64,000 nt of DNA from Nocardia rhamnosiphila NBRC 108938 (GCF_000720425.1 NZ_JOAJ01000001.1:248001-312000), one strand, 5' to 3'. Shown: positions 9,715 through 18,826, counted from the stretch's first letter. Notes: generated from the letters alone by a model not told the origin. Numbers and translations are program-made.

Positions 9715-10452
9715 GTGCACGGGGATGATCGAGAGGCGCAATCCTCTCTTGAATCGGGTGTGTGGCCAGCAGATTCGTCGTCGGATGCGGTGGAAGTCGA
9801 GATTTTCGACCTCGCCGCCCAAGTGGGGTTCCAAGGCCCAGTGTGGTTGACGCTGGCAGAACGGTTGGCTCGCTACGGGTTGGCGGTGCTGGTGCCGTGG
9901 ATCCGCTCGGGCCGAATCTTCGCCGTGGCGGCCCAGAAGCATCTGTATCTGAATCCGACAGCGACCGAACGCGAGACCGCGGCTTCCGTGTGGGCCAGTG
10001 ACGACATGGCTAAAATTGCGGTGGCCGACGCGTTGCGGCGCTTCCAGGACAAGTCAATCGCGGGCAGCGGGTGGCGTCGAGATGGAGGGGCCAGCTTGGC
10101 GGCGTTCTTCATCGGGGGATGCGTGCTGACCTTCGTCGAGGAGTTCCGCAGGCGTCGCAACGACGGAGAGTTCGGCGTGCACCGCCGCGAAGACCGGGTT
10201 GGGCTCGAGGTCATGGTCACCGCAGCGGTGCCCGATATCGCACAACAGGTGACCAACCACGAAGTCTTGGCCGCCCTGCTTAGAGAATTCCCTGAACCTG
10301 ACCGATGTCTTATATGGTTGAAAGCATCTCGGTACACCCACGCCGAGATCGCCGCACAACTCGACCTCGCCTCGGCGAAGGTGGTCGAACATCGGTGGTC
10401 ACGGTTGCGGAATCAGCATCCGTGGATCGCTCGTCTTGCGGAGGATCTGTGA
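9715..10452 (+). CDS. Sigma-70-like regulator with region 4 HTH
   Basis: The start is set at GTG 9715 because an AAGGA ribosome site lies 7 bp upstream; the frame is open to 9328 but that extension is not protein-like. The 245-aa product has a helical core with RLARYGLAVLVPWIRSGRIFA and WRRDGGASLAAFFIGGCVL, then a C-terminal helix-turn-helix of sigma region 4 type: DRCLIWLKASRYTHAEIAAQLD. This matches a group of actinobacterial sigma-factor-like proteins. It probably binds DNA or RNA polymerase. Its stop overlaps the start of the pentapeptide-repeat gene (TGATG), with a GGAGG site inside it, so the two are translationally coupled and should act together. Confidence 0.75.
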   Translation: MHGDDREAQSSLESGVWPADSSSDAVEVEIFDLAAQVGFQGPVWLTLAERLARYGLAVLVPWIRSGRIFAVAAQKHLYLNPTATERETAASVWASDDMAKIAVADALRRFQDKSIAGSGWRRDGGASLAAFFIGGCVLTFVEEFRRRRNDGEFGVHRREDRVGLEVMVTAAVPDIAQQVTNHEVLAALLREFPEPDRCLIWLKASRYTHAEIAAQLDLASAKVVEHRWSRLRNQHPWIARLAEDL

Positions 10453-12068
10453 TGAGCCGAGATACACACCGCCCGCCATATGAGCCTGAACAGGCACCCG
10501 CCAACGAGAACGAACTCGTGCGCCGGATGAACGAGCTACTTGATCGCTCCTCGCTAAGCGAGCCCGACGAACGCGTGTTGCAGACGCACGTCCCACAGCA
10601 GCACGTCGATGCTGTCCTCGCGCTCGCCATGAGGCGCTCCCTTGAGGCCGCCGCGGAATGCCCAGATGTGCCCGCCGGCTCAAGCGCCGCTGGTGAGCCC
10701 TGCGGGCGCGTTGACTCCGATTCGACTCCGGTATCCGCGGGTCACGCTGGCCAATTCGACATATTGGTGGCCGCTGCGGCCAGCGGCGACCTCACGGCAT
10801 TTCCCTCGATCACCGGCACGATCAGGCCGCTGCTGCAGCGTTATTGCCGAGCGCGCCTGGGCCCCCACCTGAACGTCGATATCGACGGGGTCGTGCGCAG
10901 AATTTGCCTGGCACTGATAGCCGCCCTGCAGCGCGAGCTTGACCCGGATCGGCCGTTCATGGTGTTGGTGTACCGCTTCGCGTCTGACGAGGTCGCCTTT
11001 GCTAAGGCCACAGCAACAGCGAATCCTCCTGCGATCAGGGTTTACGGCTCGGCTGCCGAATTCGGTGACCTGGCGCGCGATTCGATTATGGTGAGGCAGA
11101 CGAGGACTCTGGATTCGCTTCCGCCGCAGCTAAGCTTCTTCACAGCGACCGGGATGGCTGTTCCGATACCGAAAGCTACCGATCATGCTGGCTCGTCGGC
11201 CACGGAGCCTCGTGGCCGAATCAGCGAGCGGGACAATCAGGACACCTCTGCGCTGGTAGTCGATCCGAACACGGAGCTGACTGGTCGGGATCTGCGACAT
11301 GCAAACCTTAGCCGTGCCAGTCTGCGTGCTGTGAGTCTGACCTGTGTCGACCTGACTGGCGCGAACCTAACCGAAGCAAGCTTGGCACACGCGAACCTAA
11401 CAGGCGCTAACTTGACCGGCGCAGATCTGAGCTTCGCTAATCTGCGAGAAGCAAACCTCACTGGGGCAGACTTGACAGATGCAAACCTCTATCACGCCAG
11501 GCTGAGCGACGCGGTCTTGACTGATGCCGACCTGACCCGCACGAACCTGCATATCGCGAACGTGACCCGTACGAACCTCACCCGCGCGAACCTAATTCGC
11601 GCAGACCTGACGCGTACGGTCCTTATTCGCCCGGACCTGACTTGTGCGGACCTATCCGATGCGAACCTCACCGGCGCGGACCTAGCTGGCGCGCGCATGA
11701 CCTTCGTAAATCTGACCGGTGCGGATCTGACCGGTGCGAATCTGACTGGCGTGGATCTGACCGGCGCGAAGCTTATCGGCACGAGACTTCGTGGAGCGAA
11801 GCTTAGGGACGCAGACTGCGCAGTCGCCGACCTCACCGCAGCCGACCTAGCCGATGCGAACCTGAACTTCGCTAATCTGACCGGTGCGAATCTGACCGGT
11901 ACGGTACTGCCTAGCATCGACTCGATTGAATCAATGTCATGGTCCATTGATACACGGTGGGGCAGAGACACGAAGTACATCGAGGCTCGATCAGCCGATC
12001 AAGGTGGTGGAGTGTATGTGCTCAATCCTTCGGCTGGCTTGAATGTGCAGACTGGAGCGCCCAGCTGA
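10452..12068 (+). CDS. Pentapeptide-repeat protein with sigma-region-2-like N-terminus
   Basis: A 538-aa protein starts at ATG 10452, overlapping the preceding stop. Residues about 102-188 resemble region 2 of ECF sigma factors such as SigD/ShbA: LVAAAASGDLTAF, RPLLQRYCRARLG, DRPFMVLVYRFASDEVAFAKA. Residues about 277-495 are roughly 43 pentapeptide repeats (A(D/N)LTx), which fold into a right-handed beta-helix that in known proteins mimics DNA or acts as a scaffold. A low-complexity linker joins the two parts. The combination of a sigma-like domain and a DNA-mimic-type fold, coupled to a second sigma-like protein, is unusual. Role unknown; it may be an inhibitor or anti-sigma scaffold. Confidence 0.85.
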   Translation: MSRDTHRPPYEPEQAPANENELVRRMNELLDRSSLSEPDERVLQTHVPQQHVDAVLALAMRRSLEAAAECPDVPAGSSAAGEPCGRVDSDSTPVSAGHAGQFDILVAAAASGDLTAFPSITGTIRPLLQRYCRARLGPHLNVDIDGVVRRICLALIAALQRELDPDRPFMVLVYRFASDEVAFAKATATANPPAIRVYGSAAEFGDLARDSIMVRQTRTLDSLPPQLSFFTATGMAVPIPKATDHAGSSATEPRGRISERDNQDTSALVVDPNTELTGRDLRHANLSRASLRAVSLTCVDLTGANLTEASLAHANLTGANLTGADLSFANLREANLTGADLTDANLYHARLSDAVLTDADLTRTNLHIANVTRTNLTRANLIRADLTRTVLIRPDLTCADLSDANLTGADLAGARMTFVNLTGADLTGANLTGVDLTGAKLIGTRLRGAKLRDADCAVADLTAADLADANLNFANLTGANLTGTVLPSIDSIESMSWSIDTRWGRDTKYIEARSADQGGGVYVLNPSAGLNVQTGAPS

Positions 12069-12200
12069 AGCAAGGTCACCTGACCGTGCGGTAGCTCTGC
12101 GCTTACTCAAGCCGGTGGCAGGTCGGGCCAACTCGACGACCCGACATGGAATCCCTAGCGGGGCAAGCGACGGTTCGGCATGGGGATGTGGCAAAATTGT

Positions 12201-12240
12201 GCCCCTGGAGGGACGATTGGACCCGTAACCCTCCAGAGGC
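12201..12240. terminator. Long hairpin downstream of the pentapeptide gene
   Basis: CTGGAGGG at 12205-12212 pairs with CCCTCCAG at 12229-12236. The stem extends outward as GCC/GGC with one mismatch. There is no T run, so termination is a guess; it could also be a recombination or RNA-structure element. Confidence 0.4.
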
Positions 12241-12255
12241 GTAACAACGCGATGG

Positions 12256-12453
12256 TTAGAGCGCGTGCTGTGTGACCTTCACCAATCGCCGGAAGGCGAC
12301 TTCACCTCTCCTATTTACACAAGGCGGGAAGGTGTCGTATTGCTCATGGTCCGAGGCGGTTCCGTGCTGGTCGACGTAGCGGCCTGTGACGGGGACGCGT
12401 TGGCCGCTCTTCCAGGTGCCTTCTGGGCCGAGTGGGCAGTGGCGTTTTGTCAT
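12256..12453 (-). CDS. Small YjzC-like protein
   Basis: This 65-aa protein starts at ATG 12453 with GGAGA just upstream. It contains GTWKSGQRVPVTGRYVDQHG and YDTFPPCVNRRGEVAF. The GxxVPxTGxY...TFPPC pattern recalls the small YjzC-like family of unknown function. The opposite strand also holds an open frame, but it is cysteine- and valine-rich and lacks a ribosome site, so it was discarded. No neighbour shares its orientation. Confidence 0.6.
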   Translation of the reverse strand: MTKRHCPLGPEGTWKSGQRVPVTGRYVDQHGTASDHEQYDTFPPCVNRRGEVAFRRLVKVTQHAL

Positions 12454-12680
12454 GCCGGTCTCCTTTGCTGTTGTGTGGGCAGCGGTCGGCTGCCGCTGGT
12501 TGCAGGGGATGGGAGATATCTTCTGGTGGTCACCATAGCGAATTATGGACCCTTTGATAAGTCCTTTCCGTGCTTCTTGATTGCATTATTTTAGAAACCG
12601 CAGGTAGCGCGGCTTTGTGATGCGGAAACGTATGCCAGATGGTTGGCGTCTAAGCCCTCAAACCTCCTGGTCATGACCCA

Positions 12681-12736
12681 CATTCCCACATTCCCACATT
12701 CCCACATTCCCGCATTCCCGCATTCCCGCATTCCCG
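12681..12736. repeat. 8-bp tandem repeat, 7 units
   Basis: Three copies of CATTCCCA are followed by four of CATTCCCG, head to tail with no spacer. The A/G switch between the blocks is clean. Such arrays change length by slippage. No gene uses it convincingly, although it is open on the minus strand. Confidence 0.95.
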
Positions 12737-12740
12737 CAAA

Positions 12741-12797
12741 ACTGCATTTGTTGGAACTCTTAATTTGCCACAAATGTGTGTTTGTGGAAATTGCAGT
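12741..12797. other. AT-rich nested palindrome
   Basis: The ends ACTGCA and TGCAGT are inverted. Inside them AATTT(G)CCACAAA pairs with TTTGTGGAAATT around TGTGTG, with one bulged G. It lies directly beside the 8-bp tandem array and is much more AT-rich than its surroundings. It could be a regulatory or recombination site. Confidence 0.7.
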
Positions 12798-12859
12798 CAG
12801 TGCGGAACCCTCCAACTCTCGTGATCCCGGAGCGGTAGATGTAAAAATGCCATCATGAC

Positions 12860-13759
12860 GTTAAAACGTTAGTTCTCAGCTCAGCTGGGCCGCGCTGTCT
12901 GCTGGCAACTGGCAGTCGAGACTGGACGGACCATCAGGACGGGGATTCGCTGGCGCAGGCGCAGGGGATCCCCAGCCCTTCCGATCGTCCTTGTGCACGG
13001 AGCCGCGTCGGGGTGCAGACTCGATCGCGGCCGAGATCGGGAAGGGCGGCAGTTGTCGGGCGAGCCTCACCCGGCGATATTTGACGACCCGCTGCCCGTT
13101 GCCGCCGCGGCGCTTCTGGCATCCGGGCATTGCTCATCTCGCCGGAGGTAGCGGTAATGAGGCGTCACGCAGACCGAGAACCGCCCAGCTCGGGCTGGAT
13201 GCGGGTCGGGCTGCACGGTGATGCTAAGGCAGTTTCATCGGTGTGGAACCTTATCGCCGGGTAGGTCCAGCGACAACGCTGGGCAGCTCGCCGTCGTCGG
13301 GCCGGTTGGCGGGTCGAGATTCGCGCTCGGCCGGCTGGGTTCGGCTTCGATAGCCACGCAAAGTGATGAGCCTGGTCACTGTCTCGGGGTGGTTTCGTGC
13401 CGTCGGCGGAGCCGGTATTCTAATAGCGGGGACGTCAGCTGTCAGGCGTGAAAGCGGTGCCTTATGCCCCATCCACCCACGGCCGCGATCCTTCGTGCGC
13501 GGTTGATCCCGGCCGGTATCCACGTCATCGGCCACCATGATTGCCGGTGCCACCGAACCCGCCGCGACGGATCCGACCCGCGACTCGAACCGCGAAACAG
13601 CAGGGCAACCTTGATCGGTGGCCCGCCGGCCCGACCCGGTAGTGATCTCGCGGCGAGACACCGGCGGAAAGACACGAAGCTGCTTATCGGCCCAGTGACC
13701 AGGTGGTTTCCGCTGTCGAGCCCCTGTACCCCGTTCCCATCCGGTTCGGGGAGTTCGAT
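12860..13759. other. Region without a supported gene
   Basis: Open frames exist on both strands, but all are arginine/proline-rich GC-skew frames without a ribosome site or recognisable domain. Nothing can be supported up to the AbrB-like gene at 13760. Confidence 0.5.
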
Positions 13760-14221
13760 ATGAGCATGGCGGAGGAACTCTTCGAGGGTCTCTACCTCGA
13801 GACCACCCCCACACCAACACCGGTGTCGGACAGTCTCGTCACCGAGTTCGCATTTCCGGACACCTTCGACGATCACGTTCCCACCGATCTCTACTGCTCG
13901 GTGACAGCAATGGATAATCGGGGCCGGCTCGCCGCCCGCGCCACGGTCCGGCAACTGAACTGGCAGCCAGGACAGACAGTATCGATGACCCTGCAACAGG
14001 GTATGATCGTGATCCGCCGCGCACCCCAGGGCTGCCAGCTACCGACTTCCGGATTCGTGGTCCTGCCGTCGCGGGTCAGGAACCGATGCGGCCTATACCC
14101 CGGTGACCGGGTCCTGGTCGTCGCCTCACCCAGCGTGGAGATACTCGCCGTCCTGCCTCCACGGATCCTGGCCGCAGCCTTGCTAGCTAACTGCCCTGAG
14201 CTGCGACGGAGCGAGTCATGA
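13760..14221 (+). CDS. AbrB/SpoVT-like DNA-binding protein
   Basis: The start is ATG 13760, with GGGGAG 7 bp upstream. The 153-aa product has two short beta-hairpin segments of AbrB type: MDNRGRLAARATVRQLNW followed by GQTVSM, and FVVLPSRVRNRCGLYPGDRV. AbrB-like swapped-hairpin proteins bind DNA as dimers and often act as antitoxins or transition regulators. The stop overlaps the start of the recombinase (ATGA), so the two are co-translated. The same pair occurs decayed at 4307-5335, which points to a fixed two-gene module in which this protein is probably an accessory or regulatory factor for recombination. Confidence 0.75.
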   Translation: MSMAEELFEGLYLETTPTPTPVSDSLVTEFAFPDTFDDHVPTDLYCSVTAMDNRGRLAARATVRQLNWQPGQTVSMTLQQGMIVIRRAPQGCQLPTSGFVVLPSRVRNRCGLYPGDRVLVVASPSVEILAVLPPRILAAALLANCPELRRSES

Positions 14222-15240
14222 AGGACAACACCCTCGCCGCGTTACGCAAAACCCTCACCCGCAAGGCGATGAGTCCGCACCGAACATCAACTCCGGCCGA
14301 AACGACGTTCGACGAATTCATCCCGCACGTCCTGGCCGTCGAATCCGCGACCCAACGCCAGTGTTACGGCGCCTACTGGCGGCTACTTCGCGCCGAATGG
14401 GGTCCTCGGCGCCTGGCCGACCCGACGCCCACCGAGATCCTGCAACTGATGAACCGATACAAAGCCGGCGCCGTGGTCCGGTCGAACTGGCGCGGTGGCA
14501 GCGCCGCAACCCGCAACCTCTTGCACGGGATCCGGCGGCTCTACCGGCTCGCCGAACTCGACGGTCTCATCGCTCCTGCCGCCAACCCCGCGGCGAAAGT
14601 GCCGATGCCACCGAAACTGCAGAGCACGCGGCATGCCCTCACTCCGCATCAGGTTGCCGAGCTCGGCCGCATCGCTGTCGAAACCGGTAACGATCCCGAA
14701 CTCGACGCGCTGATCGTGCGCCTGCACATCGAAACGGCCTGCCGCCGCGAGGCGGCACTCAAGCTACGGGTCGATGACCTCAGTGCCGACGATTCCACCG
14801 TCCTGCTGCATCACAAGGGCGGCGTCGATGCCTGGCACCCCATCACACCGCTGCTCATGTCCCGTCTGCTCGACCATGTCGCTCACCGTGGCGCCGGCTT
14901 CGCACCGGCCCGGCATCAGCTCCTGCGTACCCGCAACGGCAAGCCGATCACCGATCGCCGCTACGACAACCTGCACAGCCGATTCCATCACCATCTCGCC
15001 TGGGCCGATGCCAAAGGTGTGACCGTGCATTGGCTGCGGCACACCACTCTGACCTACGTCGAACGCCACTTCGGCGAAGCCATCGCCCGCCGCTACGCCG
15101 CCCACAAGAACCCAGGCTTATCGGCGACACCCATCTACACCACAGCATCGCTGACCGAATGCGCCGAAGCTCTCTCAGCCGTGACCGGGCAACCGCACCC
15201 CCTCGCCCGCAACAGCCCTGCGAACCCGAGGAGTTCATGA
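14218..15240 (+). CDS. Tyrosine recombinase / site-specific integrase
   Basis: This 340-aa integrase of the lambda-Int/XerC-D class breaks and rejoins DNA through a 3'-phosphotyrosine. The N-terminal SAM-like region includes FDEFIPHVLAVES and YGAYWRLLRAEW. The catalytic domain shows R in TACRREAALKLRVDDL, a beta-hairpin lysine in HHKGGVD, HxxR in VHWLRHTTL, H in AAHKNPG and the nucleophile Y in TPIYTTASLTE. All six expected residues appear present and the length is normal. It is co-translated with the AbrB-like gene. Directly downstream lies one copy of the three-fold dispersed repeat, which may be its recombination site. Confidence 0.9.
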   Translation: MKDNTLAALRKTLTRKAMSPHRTSTPAETTFDEFIPHVLAVESATQRQCYGAYWRLLRAEWGPRRLADPTPTEILQLMNRYKAGAVVRSNWRGGSAATRNLLHGIRRLYRLAELDGLIAPAANPAAKVPMPPKLQSTRHALTPHQVAELGRIAVETGNDPELDALIVRLHIETACRREAALKLRVDDLSADDSTVLLHHKGGVDAWHPITPLLMSRLLDHVAHRGAGFAPARHQLLRTRNGKPITDRRYDNLHSRFHHHLAWADAKGVTVHWLRHTTLTYVERHFGEAIARRYAAHKNPGLSATPIYTTASLTECAEALSAVTGQPHPLARNSPANPRSS

Positions 15241-15325
15241 CCTGACCAGGAACAACTAGGACAGCGGTGTACTCTGGCTGCATGCACACCGAACCTCGGT
15301 GCAGCTGCCTCGATTCGAGTGTTCT

Positions 15326-15493
15326 GGTCCCCCTCCCGGACACCTTTTATGCCATCTGAACTGCGGTTATATGCAGATTCTATGAATCGGTCTTGACATA
15401 TTCGCAGGTCAAGGCGTTGTGTAGGTGTTAGTGCTCTCCTCGGACACCATTTCTGTGGCACTTCTGCGCCAGCAACCGTGTCTTTGCACCGGC
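15326..15493. repeat. Dispersed repeat, copy A
   Basis: This is one of three related noncoding copies of about 165 bp (also 19299 and 25931). It has two GGACACC(T/A)TTT motifs about 100 bp apart. Between them an inverted pair TGAACTGCG (15357-15365) and CGCAGGTCA (15403-15411) flanks a 37-bp AT-rich core containing TATATGCAGATTCTATGAAT. It lies about 90 bp downstream of the recombinase gene. CTTGAC/GTCAAG also forms a smaller palindrome at the right arm. Confidence 0.8.
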
Positions 15494-15828
15494 ACGGACA
15501 CGGGTCATCGGTGCATCTCTCGGATACCTGTCTGGATTACGTCCGGAATCGATCGGTTGGCCGGGCTCTGATCGTCGCGTTCTTGCCGTCCCACGGGGGA
15601 TCGGGGATGTTGCCAGGGGAACCTCGGTTCGCATATCCCCAGATGTTCTGCGGCGATCTCGCCTCCGATTCTGACCACGGTGTGACGAAGATTCATGTGC
15701 ACGCCGGGGTGTCGGCGATCTCATTGGTATGAGCGGTAACTCGTTGGTGACCCGGTCCCCGTGGATGCGACCAGCCGGAATTAGAGTCCTGTTGGCCCTG
15801 GTGAGGGCCAGAAGGGACGATAGGAACC

Positions 15829-16110
15829 ATGGCTGGACGGAAACGGCATTCCGCGGAGGACATCGTACGCAAGCTGCGGCGCGCCGATGAACTGGCCGCG
15901 GAAGGCTTGACCGGCGAGCAGATCGCTGCTGACCTGGGAGTATCGGCGGCGACACTGTATAACTGGCGCCGCCAGTACGGCGGTATGGACACCGACGCCG
16001 CCAAAGAACTCAAGGAGCTGCGGGAACAGAACACCCGTTTGAAGCGGCTGATGGCCGATGCGGAGCTGGAGAAAGACGCGCTGCGCGAGATCTCGAAGGG
16101 AAAATTTTAG
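15829..16110 (+). CDS. IS407-like OrfA (HTH protein)
   Basis: This 93-aa DNA-binding subunit has a helix-turn-helix (TGEQIAADLGVSAATLYNWRRQ) followed by a leucine-rich coiled segment (ELREQNTRLKRLMADAELEKDALREI) that mediates oligomerisation in IS3 elements. It ends in the sequence GGGAAAATTTTAG. The orfB frame lies in -1 relative to it and is open through this A/T run (reading EGKILGPAAKRRAV), so the fused transposase would be made by -1 frameshifting there. The gene appears intact. Confidence 0.9.
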   Translation: MAGRKRHSAEDIVRKLRRADELAAEGLTGEQIAADLGVSAATLYNWRRQYGGMDTDAAKELKELREQNTRLKRLMADAELEKDALREISKGKF

Positions 16111-16133
16111 GCCCAGCGGCCAAGCGACGCGCT

Positions 16134-16996
16134 GTGGACATGCTCGGGGAGGTTATGGGCATGTCGGAACGGTTCGTGTGCAAGGTTGCTGCGCTTGCTC
16201 GGTCAACATATCGCCGGTTGCCGGCCGCGCAGACACCGGAAGACCCCGATGCCGGGACGCGGGCCTGGCTGCGCAGCTACGCGGCCAAGAACCCGTGTCA
16301 CGGGTTCCGCCGAGCCTGGGCGGGGTTACGGTTCGACGAAGGCCACCGGATGAACATCAAGAAAGGCCACCGGCTCTGGCGGGAAGAAGGCTTGCAGGTA
16401 CGGGCGCATCACCCGCGTAAACGGGCCGGTGCCTCGTCGGTGGCGGCGGTCGCCGCGGATGCGCCGAAGGTGGTGTGGGCGGTGGATTTCCAGTTCGATT
16501 CCACCGTTGACGGGCGGGCGGTGAAGATCGCGTCGATGATCGACGAGCACACCCGCGAATCACTGCTGCATCTGGTCGAGCGCTCGATCACCGGCGAGCG
16601 TCTGGTCGCGAACTCGGGCGGGTATTCGCCGTCCACGGTGCACCGAAGGTGCTGCGCTTGGACAACGGGTCGGACATGATTTCGGCAGCGCTGCAATCGT
16701 TTTGCCAAGACCGGGTCGGGATCTCGTATATTCCGCCGGGCACCCCGTGGAACAAGGGGTTCGTCGAATCGTTCAACCGGCGCCTGCGTGTCGAGTGTCT
16801 GAACCGCAATCACTGGACCAGCCTGCTCGAGGCGAGGGTGGTGATCGCGGATTTCAAGCACGAGCACAACCATCGGCATCGGCATTCGGCACTGGGCTAC
16901 CGCACCCCGGCCGAGTACGCTTCGGCCTGCACCCACACCCACCACCCGGTGGGCTGCGACATCAACCGAACACCGATCACGACATACCGACTCTGA
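16134..16996 (+). pseudogene. IS407-like OrfB, 1-bp frameshift
   Basis: The N-terminal part (GTG 16134, reading MDMLGEVMGMSERFVCKVA) runs in one frame to about 16611 and the rest of the integrase core (LRLDNGSDM, NKGFVESFNRRL) in another. Alignment with the remnant at 3593-4274 shows a single missing base where that copy reads LVAELQRV. Apart from this, all catalytic parts are present, so the element was probably active until recently, or the loss is a sequencing error. Without repair it cannot transpose by itself. Confidence 0.88.
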
Positions 16997-17143
16997 AACC
17001 GGGTGGTCGCGCTATCGGGGACTGGTCATTGGCACAGGTTATCGCCGCGACATGCAAGCCTGAAGCCTCGACCGCCGGGTCGCCCTCGAACGGCTCGCAG
17101 TCCTGCGCCTGCCCGGCCTCTCCGGCTTGAGGGGGTGACAAGG

Positions 17144-18826
17144 TCATCCGGGCAGTTGCCGGACGACTTCCTGTGCTACTGCTACCGCCTCGCTGTGGGC
17201 CTGCTCATCAGGCAGACTGACGCCCCACACCTCGAGGGCGCCACCACTATGGGCATCGGACTCGTAGTCCGCTCCAACCCAGCGGACCTCGATCACTGCG
17301 TCGCGAACTCGCACAAGCACAACAGCACCGCGACCGTGGTAGAACCTGTTGCGGTTATCGGCGGACGGTTCGGCGATATATTTCCAGTCCGGAATGACGC
17401 CGCTGACAGCCTCGTCACCGACGCCCGGCAGGGGAGTCGCCGTGAGCTTCCTGTTGTTCTCGATACTCCTCTCGCGATCGAGGAACATCGTCTGTGCCGT
17501 GTTGGTTGCATGTACCTCGATTTCGAGGTCCCACAACGCAGTGGCGGTGAAGCTTTTCGTGCCCGGTGTTATCCACGTGCACGTCTGGTATGCGCTCGTG
17601 CTCCGTTCTGTGTCGAGCGTCAGGTTGCGCACCTTCGCAGGTAGGGTTGCCGACGGTACCCGGCCGCACAGGCCGGTGATGTCGGTGGAGCGGGGTACCG
17701 GTGCGGTGGTCATGGCCGTTGTGCTGTGGGGCGAGATTGCTGCCGTCGACGGGTGCGCCGAGTGGTCCCCGAAGTATGCGATACCCGCAAGAAGTGCCAC
17801 GACTCCGATAATTGCAGTCGATCCGATCCAGAACAGACGGTTCGATATTGTGGTGTGTGCACCATGGGGTTGTGCGGCGACGGGTGAATCCCGGTGGAAA
17901 TGCGCCGCAACGGTTGTCACAGCATTGCGGTTTTCGACCGGTATGCCCCCGGTCATGCCGGTTACCAGGGGAGTGCGTGGCAAAGCCCCGCCCTCGAGCG
18001 CATGGGTTGTCGCATCCGCCAACGCCCGGCACGTCTGGAATCGATCAGCTGGGTCCTTGGCCATAGCCTTGGCGATCACGTCATCGAATGCCCACAATCG
18101 GGGGTTGATCGTCGATGGTTTCGGCGTCGGCTCGGACAGGTGTGCGTGCATCACGGCGAGCGGCGTCGACCGAGGGTACGGCGGCGCTCCGGTGAGCATT
18201 TCGAAGAAGGTGGCCCCCAGGGCGTACACGTCGACTCGATGGTCGATATCACCTCCTTGGAGCTGTTCGGGCGCGGCGTAGGCCAGTGTCGCCAATACGG
18301 ATCCGGATGCGGTGAGCGATGCGGAGTCGTCCAAGGCGCGAGCGATGCCGAAATCGGTGACCAGCACCCTTTCTTCATCGTCTTCGTTGTCATGGGCGGG
18401 TGCGACGAGAATATTGGCGGGCTTGACGTCACGGTGCAGCAGGCCGGCGCGGTGCGCGTAGTCGAGTCCGCGGGCAGCCTCACCGAGGATGTACACCGCT
18501 CTGGCCACCGATGGACGTTCCTGCGCGATCACCTTCGCCAGATCTTGGCCATCGACGTATTGCATCGAAAGCCAAGGGTTGTCCAGTTCGAAGCCGCGGT
18601 CGTAGATCGCGACGATGTTGCGATGATCGAGACGTGCGACAAGCTCGGCCTCACGTTCGAACCGCTTCGTGAACTCGACTCCACCGAATGCCGTGTTGTA
18701 GAGGATTTTCAACGCGACCCAGCGTGGTAGTCGCGGATGGCGGGCCAGATACACCGCACCCATGCCGCCGGAGCCGAGCATGTGCTCTATCCGATATCCG
18801 GCAAAGACTGTCCCCCGTGCGAGCAT
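17144..18826 (-). CDS. Receptor-type Ser/Thr protein kinase (Pkn family)
   Basis: This is a membrane kinase of the bacterial Hanks type, about 560 aa from ATG 18826 (a further in-frame start exists upstream but adds no kinase motif). The catalytic domain spans residues 9-270: glycine loop GSGGMG, K40 in VALK, HRDVKPAN with D133, DFG at 158-160, and APEQL. A single transmembrane helix covers about 331-353. The outer domain of about 200 aa has two cysteines in CGRVPSATL and TCTW, reminiscent of DUF3558-like sensor domains. It probably phosphorylates cytosolic targets in response to an envelope signal. No partner gene is adjacent; a DNA-ligase fragment lies upstream. Confidence 0.92.
   Translation of the reverse strand: MLARGTVFAGYRIEHMLGSGGMGAVYLARHPRLPRWVALKILYNTAFGGVEFTKRFEREAELVARLDHRNIVAIYDRGFELDNPWLSMQYVDGQDLAKVIAQERPSVARAVYILGEAARGLDYAHRAGLLHRDVKPANILVAPAHDNEDDEERVLVTDFGIARALDDSASLTASGSVLATLAYAAPEQLQGGDIDHRVDVYALGATFFEMLTGAPPYPRSTPLAVMHAHLSEPTPKPSTINPRLWAFDDVIAKAMAKDPADRFQTCRALADATTHALEGGALPRTPLVTGMTGGIPVENRNAVTTVAAHFHRDSPVAAQPHGAHTTISNRLFWIGSTAIIGVVALLAGIAYFGDHSAHPSTAAISPHSTTAMTTAPVPRSTDITGLCGRVPSATLPAKVRNLTLDTERSTSAYQTCTWITPGTKSFTATALWDLEIEVHATNTAQTMFLDRERSIENNRKLTATPLPGVGDEAVSGVIPDWKYIAEPSADNRNRFYHGRGAVVLVRVRDAVIEVRWVGADYESDAHSGGALEVWGVSLPDEQAHSEAVAVAQEVVRQLPG

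Larger units (their letters stand above)
15748..17028 (+). mobile_element. IS407-group IS3 element with target duplication
   Basis: The left end begins TGACC...GTCCCCG...GCGACCA and matches the reverse complement of the right end, which finishes CGGGGACTGGTCA. The flanking 4 bp are TTGG on both sides (15744-15747 and 17029-17032), a target-site duplication of the length typical for the IS407 group. The element is 1281 bp, with orfA and orfB in the usual -1 arrangement, but orfB carries a 1-bp deletion. Confidence 0.92.

Noticed and set aside
12236..12275. tRNA-like D-arm sequence (GGTTAGAGCGCG)
   Set aside because: No complete cloverleaf can be drawn: T arm and acceptor pairing are missing.
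12265..12594. Plus-strand 109-codon frame
   Set aside because: It is the mirror of the YjzC-like gene and lacks a ribosome site.
12681..12736. CRISPR-like array
   Set aside because: The units are only 8 bp, contiguous and without spacers; this is a simple tandem repeat.
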